In this document: positions 57,895 to 62,908 of the stretch, piece by piece | Layout of the letters: every line of letters starts with the position of its first letter | Numbering within the stretch: position 1 is the stretch's first letter | NCBI GenBank assembly: GCA_012267385.1 | Contig: JAAXGW010000027.1 | Span: 1-62,908 of the forward strand | Direction of reading: 5' to 3' | Origin: OMG group bacterium | GTDB lineage: Bacteria; Pseudomonadota; Gammaproteobacteria; Pseudomonadales; Azotimanducaceae | Length of the DNA: 62,908 bases | The notes under the pieces: generated by a model | Told to the model about the DNA's origin: nothing | Seen by the model: only the letters and a program-made list of their open reading frames with translations | Database searches by the model: none | Made by a program: the position numbers and the translations under genes

Positions 57895-59613
57895 TTGCAA
57901 AGCAACTATCAGTATGTTCTTTGTATAAACGAACAAGAGATTTCGGTACGTGCAACAGAAGAGTGGGGTGCGCTCGCCGCACTAAGTACGCTTGCACAGC
58001 TATCAGTTGGTAACTGTCTTCCGGACTGCACTATCACTGATGGACCAAAACATCCTTGGCGTGGGTTACTCGTCGATGTAGCTAGGCATTTCATCTCACT
58101 AGCAACACTTTTTCAGTGTTGCGATCTCATGCACCACTTCAAAATGAACGTCCTTCATTTACACTTATCGGACGACCAAGGTTTTCGCTTTGGAAGCGAG
58201 GCGTATCCAGAGCTCGTATCAGCTGACAATTACTCGCTAGACGAATTACGGCAATTGATTACTTATGCCGCTGATCTAGGAATACGAGTCGTACCCGAAC
58301 TCGATGTACCTGGACACACGTCTTCTTGGTTAGTCAAACACCCAGAATGGGGCTTCGGGGGTGTGAATGATGATGAATTAAAGGAATTTGGATCTCATAG
58401 TGGCTGCCTCGATCCATCCAACCCAAAAACAGTGGAAGCGGTTATGACTCTGTTCGAGGAAATTGCACGTACGTTTCCCGACGAGTACGTACATGTTGGT
58501 GGAGACGAAGTAGATTCATTCTATTGGGAGAACTCTAGTAGAGTTCAATATTGGGCTGCTACACATGAACTATTGAATCCAAGAGATATTCAAGCCCAAT
58601 TTACGATCGCGGTTTGCGAACGTTTGTCTGAGTTGAACAAGAAGGCGATTGTCTGGGACGAAGCCCTGCACGAGTTGTTACCTACCTCGGTAACGGTCCA
58701 GGCATGGCGCGGGTTGCGTGCCCGAGATATTTCGCTGGCTGCGGGCTACCCGACGATTGTCTCCGCACCCTACTATTTGGACCTTCATTATCCCACAACT
58801 CTGCACTACTTGTACTCACCAGAAATGTCGTCGCAGGATTGGCGGGATGCGGATGTAAGGGTCCGGAACGATCTCCGTCTCGCACATGTTGCGGACGGTG
58901 TGCGCTGGCATCAAGACTTTGGCGAATTTCCAAACCTACCTAATAGAGAATCAGGTGAGATTCTGGGTGGTGAGGCATGTATGTGGTCGGAATTGGTCAC
59001 CGACGAACTACTACTGACGCGTGTCTGGACGCGCACGCCAGCGATCGCAGAAAGGTTGTGGGGTGTACCAGATAACAACGAGCTAGACAGCATGTATGAA
59101 CGGTTGAGCGTAAGCCTCCAGAGACTATCGGTTTTGGGTCTACCCGATGTGTTGAATACTCATCAAATTCATCCTTGCACGGAATTAAAACCTCTGTTTG
59201 AAATGTTGGAACCCGTGAAATGGTATGGCCGTTTGCTTTCAATGGAACGCGTGCGCGCACGTGCAGAGGGCCGCGACGAGAGTGCGCATGCGCGTCCCTA
59301 TAACCAACGAACCCCACTTAATCGCGTAGTAGACCGAATTCCTGCGGAAAGTTTCTCCGCCGTCCTTCTAGCACGACGAATTAAGAAAGGTGAAGACCAG
59401 TCTTCTTGGATCATCGGTTGGAAAAACCAACATGCGGTATTTGATGATTGTGTCAATAAATATCCTGAGTTAGAAGAACTGCGACCAGTATCCGAAGCAC
59501 TTTCAAAGCTAGCTGACGTAGCACTAGGTTTGGCGGCATATGAACCGAGTCTAGTGGGCCCCTTCGGGGAGTACCTTCTCCCAATCGCTACGGCCTTTGC
59601 TGATGATTTCTAA
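57895..59613 (+). CDS. beta-N-acetylhexosaminidase, GH20 family (true N-terminus uncertain)
   Basis: The GH20 catalytic barrel is clear: DGPKHPWRGLLVDVARHFI, MNVLHLHLSDDQGFRFGSEA, RVVPELDVPGHTSSW and the catalytic Asp-Glu pair in YVHVGGDEVDSFYW. From the first usable start (TTG 57895) the protein is 572 residues. The same frame is open back to 57670 and encodes LIPLP-like LIPFPKEVVSGVNQQYQG and further sequence typical of the GH20b N-terminal domain, without an ATG, GTG or TTG. An ATG at 57660 lies in another frame and stops after seven codons. A rare start (ATT 57709 or ATC 57700) or a frameshift is therefore likely. No signal peptide is seen, which suggests a cytoplasmic enzyme. It overlaps the kinase gene that follows. 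Confidence 0.85.
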   Translation: MQSNYQYVLCINEQEISVRATEEWGALAALSTLAQLSVGNCLPDCTITDGPKHPWRGLLVDVARHFISLATLFQCCDLMHHFKMNVLHLHLSDDQGFRFGSEAYPELVSADNYSLDELRQLITYAADLGIRVVPELDVPGHTSSWLVKHPEWGFGGVNDDELKEFGSHSGCLDPSNPKTVEAVMTLFEEIARTFPDEYVHVGGDEVDSFYWENSSRVQYWAATHELLNPRDIQAQFTIAVCERLSELNKKAIVWDEALHELLPTSVTVQAWRGLRARDISLAAGYPTIVSAPYYLDLHYPTTLHYLYSPEMSSQDWRDADVRVRNDLRLAHVADGVRWHQDFGEFPNLPNRESGEILGGEACMWSELVTDELLLTRVWTRTPAIAERLWGVPDNNELDSMYERLSVSLQRLSVLGLPDVLNTHQIHPCTELKPLFEMLEPVKWYGRLLSMERVRARAEGRDESAHARPYNQRTPLNRVVDRIPAESFSAVLLARRIKKGEDQSSWIIGWKNQHAVFDDCVNKYPELEELRPVSEALSKLADVALGLAAYEPSLVGPFGEYLLPIATAFADDF

Positions 59614-60580
59614 CTCGGTCTTAGCACAATGGGGACTCTCTGGTTCGCAAACCAAACTAGGCAACGGACTTATAAATGACACATTCTGTGTCGACAACCG
59701 CGTCGTACTTCAACGCATAAACAAGCAAGTATTTACTCATCCTAAGCGACTTGTGACCAACTTTAAGAAAGTCTACGACCACGTGCTAGAACTCGTTCCG
59801 CGACTACTGCCCACAGTCGGTGGTGAAGACTGTTTTGAGGATTCTGACGGAGATGTGTGGAGATGTTCGGTGTACTACCAGTCAAGAAATTTTCAAACTT
59901 TACCCGATGAAATGGTTTACGCTGCAGGGCAGGCTTTCGGTTTGTTTCTTTTTCGATTACGAGACTGTACGGTTCCGTTAGAACCGGCGATACCGAATTT
60001 TCACGACTTCGAGCATTATCTGAAAGAACTAGAACAAGTATGGCTTGACCAAGACGAGCAACCTGATCGATCACTCCTAGATCGGTGTGGAAAGATCGCC
60101 AATCAAAAACCGTTCAAAGTTCGGCGTCAGATTATTCATGGTGATTGCAAGGTCAATAATTTATTATTTGATCTCGCTAGCAACATCGTAGTCCGTATTG
60201 TCGATACTGATACTCTGATGTGGGGATTTCCAGTCTGGGATTTCGGAGACTTAGTGCGCTCAATTGCGACGGATAATAAGCATGACGACCAACTTAAAAA
60301 ACGCTTGGCTTCTGTTTGCGCTGGCTTTTTTAAGCAGTTTCCAATTACCAAGGCGGAAGCGGAGAGCTACGCGTTTGCACCCATACACATGAGTATGATG
60401 TTAGGAATGCGATTTCTAACCGATCACATTCTCGGCAATCAGTACTTTAAAGTGGAACGAGTGGGTGAAAATTTGGATCGAGCGAGAGAACAGTTTGAAC
60501 TTGCTGAAAGATTTAACTCGATTCAAGAAGAATTACTAACTACGATTTGCGCTTGTAATGCAAATCGTCCGAAAAATTAA
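59603..60580 (+). CDS. NahK-like N-acetylhexosamine kinase (APH family)
   Basis: This 325-residue protein has the aminoglycoside-phosphotransferase fold. GNGLINDTFCVDN, VVLQRINKQVFTHPKRLVTN, the Brenner-type motif IIHGDCKVNNLLFD and the metal-binding VDTDTLMWGFPVWDFGDLVR resemble N-acetylhexosamine 1-kinases. These make GlcNAc-1-phosphate or GalNAc-1-phosphate directly for UDP-sugar synthesis. I use the ATG at 59603, which overlaps the end of the GH20 gene; a TTG two codons earlier is possible. Coupling to a hexosaminidase supports amino-sugar salvage. Exact specificity is inferred. Confidence 0.78.
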   Translation: MISNSVLAQWGLSGSQTKLGNGLINDTFCVDNRVVLQRINKQVFTHPKRLVTNFKKVYDHVLELVPRLLPTVGGEDCFEDSDGDVWRCSVYYQSRNFQTLPDEMVYAAGQAFGLFLFRLRDCTVPLEPAIPNFHDFEHYLKELEQVWLDQDEQPDRSLLDRCGKIANQKPFKVRRQIIHGDCKVNNLLFDLASNIVVRIVDTDTLMWGFPVWDFGDLVRSIATDNKHDDQLKKRLASVCAGFFKQFPITKAEAESYAFAPIHMSMMLGMRFLTDHILGNQYFKVERVGENLDRAREQFELAERFNSIQEELLTTICACNANRPKN

Positions 60581-60618
60581 ATGTGACTTAGTATTGCAGT
60601 AACTAGAGGATTAAGGTT

Positions 60619-61017
60619 ATGCGAATACGACTAGAACATCGACAGATCATATTTATTTTCTGCACGGTGCTTTGTCTTACCTACGCGTTTGCTTTGTCGG
60701 GTTGTGTGTCCTCATCTTCTCAACCATTTTCGTTGATATCGTGGGAAGATCTCGTCTATCCAGAGGAAGCGAAAAAGTCTAAAGTCACAGGAACAGTCAC
60801 TGTTCGGTATGATATTCAAGTAGACGGTACTGTGACCAACGTGTCTGTGGTCCAATCTGAACCACCCGAGGTTTTCGATGCGACAGCCTTAAGACATGTG
60901 CGATCTTGGATCTTTCGTCCTGCAAAGAAAGATGGAGCTGCAGTGTTGACCGAGAACGTAGAGAGTGAGATCACGTTCAAGCTAGCAGACCAGATGGAAG
61001 ATCCGCCGGACTATTGA
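60619..61017 (+). CDS. TonB C-terminal-domain lipoprotein
   Basis: This 132-residue protein has a lipoprotein signal (ALSGC, Cys28) followed by one TonB C-terminal domain. It shows YPEEAKKSKVTGTVTVRYDI, VDGTVTNVSVVQSEPPEVFD and ALRHVRSWIFRPAKKDGAAV. A proline-rich spacer and an inner-membrane anchor of classical TonB are missing, so it is unlikely to act as a normal energy transducer alone. AGAGGA precedes the ATG. Its last seven bases overlap the end of the converging gene at 61011. Confidence 0.82.
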   Translation: MRIRLEHRQIIFIFCTVLCLTYAFALSGCVSSSSQPFSLISWEDLVYPEEAKKSKVTGTVTVRYDIQVDGTVTNVSVVQSEPPEVFDATALRHVRSWIFRPAKKDGAAVLTENVESEITFKLADQMEDPPDY

Positions 61018-61568
61018 GTTTTGTTGTTGGATTCCGTTACCATCGAGGTCAACATAAGCTTTAAACTGTCAGCAAGCATACTCATGTCGGCGCGTCGATT
61101 CTGCCAAGTCCAACTATACCACGAATAAATGAGAAAACCTAACATTCCCGCAATTAATAGCGCGTGAGAACCGTATAGGTACCATACAGTGGGTTCGTTT
61201 CTAGATTGAGCAGAGATTAAGCGATAAATACCAATACCGAACATTGCTAGTACGCCAATGTGGCTCAGCCAGAAAAACACGCGACTAAATATCGAAAATG
61301 TAAATCTTCCAGAAATTAGCGTCCCTGTTTCATCCGCTGTCAACCGCGCATAAAGCACTGGTTTACCGAGTATCAAAAATGGAACCCCTACCCGGTACAT
61401 CTTGATATTCTCGTTTCGCGAGCGAGCTACTATTCTCTGAGTTTTTCCAGAAAGAGCTTTCACAAGAGAATATTGCTTTAAACGTTTAGTTATTCCTTCC
61501 ACTGGCACAGTCGTACGCGTTTTTAATTCTATTCCTTTGATCGCGAATTTAATAATTCTTAACATCAT
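61011..61568 (-). CDS. membrane protein of unknown function
   Basis: This 185-residue protein has a basic N-terminal half (IKFAIKGIELKTRTTVPVEG, SLVKALSGKTQRIVARSRNE), then two hydrophobic segments (about 92-115 and 130-150). The second ends in SWYSWTWQNRR and is followed by a polar tail. I recognise no family. It converges on the TonB_C lipoprotein gene with a 7-base overlap and has AT-rich sequence upstream. Coding status rests on length and the consistent membrane pattern. Confidence 0.6.
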   Translation of the reverse strand: MMLRIIKFAIKGIELKTRTTVPVEGITKRLKQYSLVKALSGKTQRIVARSRNENIKMYRVGVPFLILGKPVLYARLTADETGTLISGRFTFSIFSRVFFWLSHIGVLAMFGIGIYRLISAQSRNEPTVWYLYGSHALLIAGMLGFLIYSWYSWTWQNRRADMSMLADSLKLMLTSMVTESNNKTQ

Positions 61569-61947
61569 ATTTGATTACAACTAACTAAATCTAAGTATTT
61601 GGTGTAAGTGGATTTGAGTAACAAATTTATCGACATCACGAAATATTTATACTAAAATTTTCGTGTTCAATAAATTCGAACAGCACAAAGTTAAAACAAA
61701 ACCTAGATTACACTGTGAAGTGCACTTTTTGTGATCGGCTTTGCATTTTGAGTAACGAATCTAGTACAGTAATGGGTACTGGGTCTATGAGGTACTCGAC
61801 AACGGAGTGGTAATTTTAGGATTGCTTACGGATTGGAGCAAAAAGGTCGAGTTGTAACCTTGAAGATTGCGTGTTTCGGCATGCGGGATTGTGTCGAGGT
61901 CGATGATGACGACGCGTCTAGGGAGACTGGGTTTTGTATGTATTTAA
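61569..61947. other. AT-rich intergenic region before the IS30 remnant
   Basis: No gene is supported in this stretch of 379 bases. It holds two direct copies of TTGAGTAAC (near 61614 and 61753) and the perfect palindrome AAGTGCACTT (61718-61727). The left end of the insertion sequence should lie here, but I could not place its terminal inverted repeat because the other end is outside the window. Confidence 0.4.
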
Positions 61948-62908
61948 CTATCGTTTGGGCGGTGCCTGCGAGCGGATCGCATCGAAGATTTCTTGAGGTG
62001 TTCGGAAGCCTAGGCACTTTCGTGGCATGTGATTGAGTTCTTGCGCTTCCTGCGCGATGGTTTCTTGAGTCAGGCGTTGGAGCGATGGCGTCTTTCGGAA
62101 CGTGCGTCGGACCAGTCCGTTGAGCTGTTCGATTGGTCCGCGTGGCCAAGAGTGGTAGGGTTTGCAGAAGTACAACGGGGCGTTCAAGACCTTGCCAGCA
62201 TACTCGTGTGCGGCAAATTCCAGACCGTTATCCCCCGTAATGGTGCGGACCCATGGTCGCACCGGCAGGAGCAGTTCCAGGCTCGCGAACGCGATGAATT
62301 GCGCTTCTCGGTGGGGTAAGATGCGGATTCGAGTCCCTCGGGAGTAGCGTTCGATAGCCGTGAGCAAGACACCTTGGCGGCCGCGGCCGATGACCGGATC
62401 AATTTCCCAGTGTCCTGGAGTCTTGCGGGTATCAACTTCTGCGGGACGTTGGTCGATATCGATGCGATTCGGGATTTTGCTGCTGCTGGCACCAGGGGAA
62501 AGACATTTGCGCTAGTTACGTCCACGACGGGGCCGACAAGTATAGAGATCCCCACCTTGACGCCGATCACGATGCCACAGTTCGTAGAGCCAAGAACTAC
62601 TTAAACTGGCGTGGCCATCAATTCGAGTCTTACGTCCATGATCGAGTTCGGGAGACCGTTTGCGAGGACGCTGTCGCAGCATCCGGGCGAATTCCTGCCA
62701 GAGCTGCACGGTCTGCCGCCGCGGTTGTGTGTTCGCGCCATCGAACGCCGGTTCTGCGCGTAGCCATGGGCTACTTGCGCGTCATAATGACCGTTCTGAA
62801 GGGAGTTGCGACGCACTTCTCGAGAAACCGTGGTCGGATGCTTCCCTAGCAAGTGGGCGATCTGTTTGCAGCTCGTGCCCTTGCCGCGCTCGTGCTCAAT
62901 GATTATCC
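61948..62908 (-). pseudogene. IS30-family transposase, frameshifted and interrupted, truncated by window end
   Basis: Read on the minus strand, the N-terminal part has an IS30-type helix-turn-helix (CKQIAHLLGKHPTTVSREVR, about 62872-62812). Near 62740-62760 the reading frame must shift to continue with RRQTVQLWQEFARMLRQRPR. This frame then meets an amber codon (62512-62514) inside GRN-stop-RKCLSPG and continues in the same frame through VDTRKTPGHWEIDPVIGRG, TITGDNGLEFAAHEYA (catalytic Asp) and LNGLVRRTFRKTPS with its DDE glutamate region, to the stop at 61948. A CA-dinucleotide gain in CACACA could explain the shift. The element is probably inactive unless the shift is programmed. Confidence 0.85.

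Noticed and set aside
61800-61947. Terminal inverted repeat of the IS30 element
   Set aside because: The partner end is outside the window and no sequence here can be assigned by itself.
61833-62347. Plus-strand ORFs in the right end
   Set aside because: They are antisense to the IS30 transposase remnant, whose conserved motifs lie on the minus strand.
1-62908. CRISPR array
   Set aside because: No series of regularly spaced repeats was found; the only tandem repeats are the 27-bp pair at 33430 and the 15-bp pair at 53958.

Overview
The window is a chromosomal segment of a gammaproteobacterium. The gene order birA-coaX-tRNA(Thr)/Tyr/Gly/Thr/Trp-secE-nusG-rplKAJL-rpoBC-rpsLG-fusA-tuf followed by the complete S10, spc and alpha ribosomal protein operons is typical of that class. 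A Syd homologue, a 130-residue S8, a 179-residue L5 and a 38-residue L36 agree. I cannot name the genus. Base composition looks close to balanced. Several core genes use TTG or GTG starts (rpoC, rpsL, rpsJ, secE, nusG, rplO, uvrA).

Layout. (1) 1-450: the 3' end of a 23S rRNA gene, a 5S rRNA gene and a terminator. (2) 765-2650: glutamate dehydrogenase and a small membrane protein. (3) 2797-13350: an envelope region holding a TonB-dependent receptor, three tandem secreted TlpA-like thioredoxins, and, convergent, a DsbD/ScsB-type reductase plus an orphan copy of its N-terminal domain. This looks like a local extracytoplasmic thiol-redox module. (4) 13492-17320: birA, coaX and five tRNA genes, with a PLP-dependent sulfur-amino-acid enzyme inserted among the tRNAs and no tufB. 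(5) 17381-47192: an uninterrupted run of plus-strand genes for Sec, transcription and translation. (6) 47211-54587: uvrA (minus), ogt and an EEP nuclease (plus), then a minus-strand group made of an EF-hand protein, an ECF sigma factor, an anti-sigma-like protein, a CpxP/Spy-like protein and syd. (7) 54867-61017: an MFS-acyltransferase fusion, a GNAT protein, ribH, a GH20 hexosaminidase, a NahK-like kinase and a TonB_C lipoprotein, all plus strand and tightly packed. (8) The right end: an unknown membrane protein and a decayed IS30-family transposase that runs off the window.

Most notable points. RpoB carries Asn at the position equivalent to E. coli His526, and S12 carries Arg at the position equivalent to Lys42; both are residues classically linked to rifampicin and streptomycin resistance. 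The 168-nt gap before rplC can form interlocking perfect helices (pseudoknot topology) plus a GAAA-capped hairpin, and the leader of rpsJ can pair across its ribosome-binding region. These gaps are candidate ribosomal protein autoregulatory RNAs, while some leader positions known from E. coli (before rpsM, between rpsL and rpsG) have almost no room here. The GH20 gene is open and family-like for about 60 to 75 codons upstream of its first usable TTG, which suggests a non-canonical start or a frameshift.

All calls rest on reading the sequence and on recollection of protein families. No database search or folding program was run.
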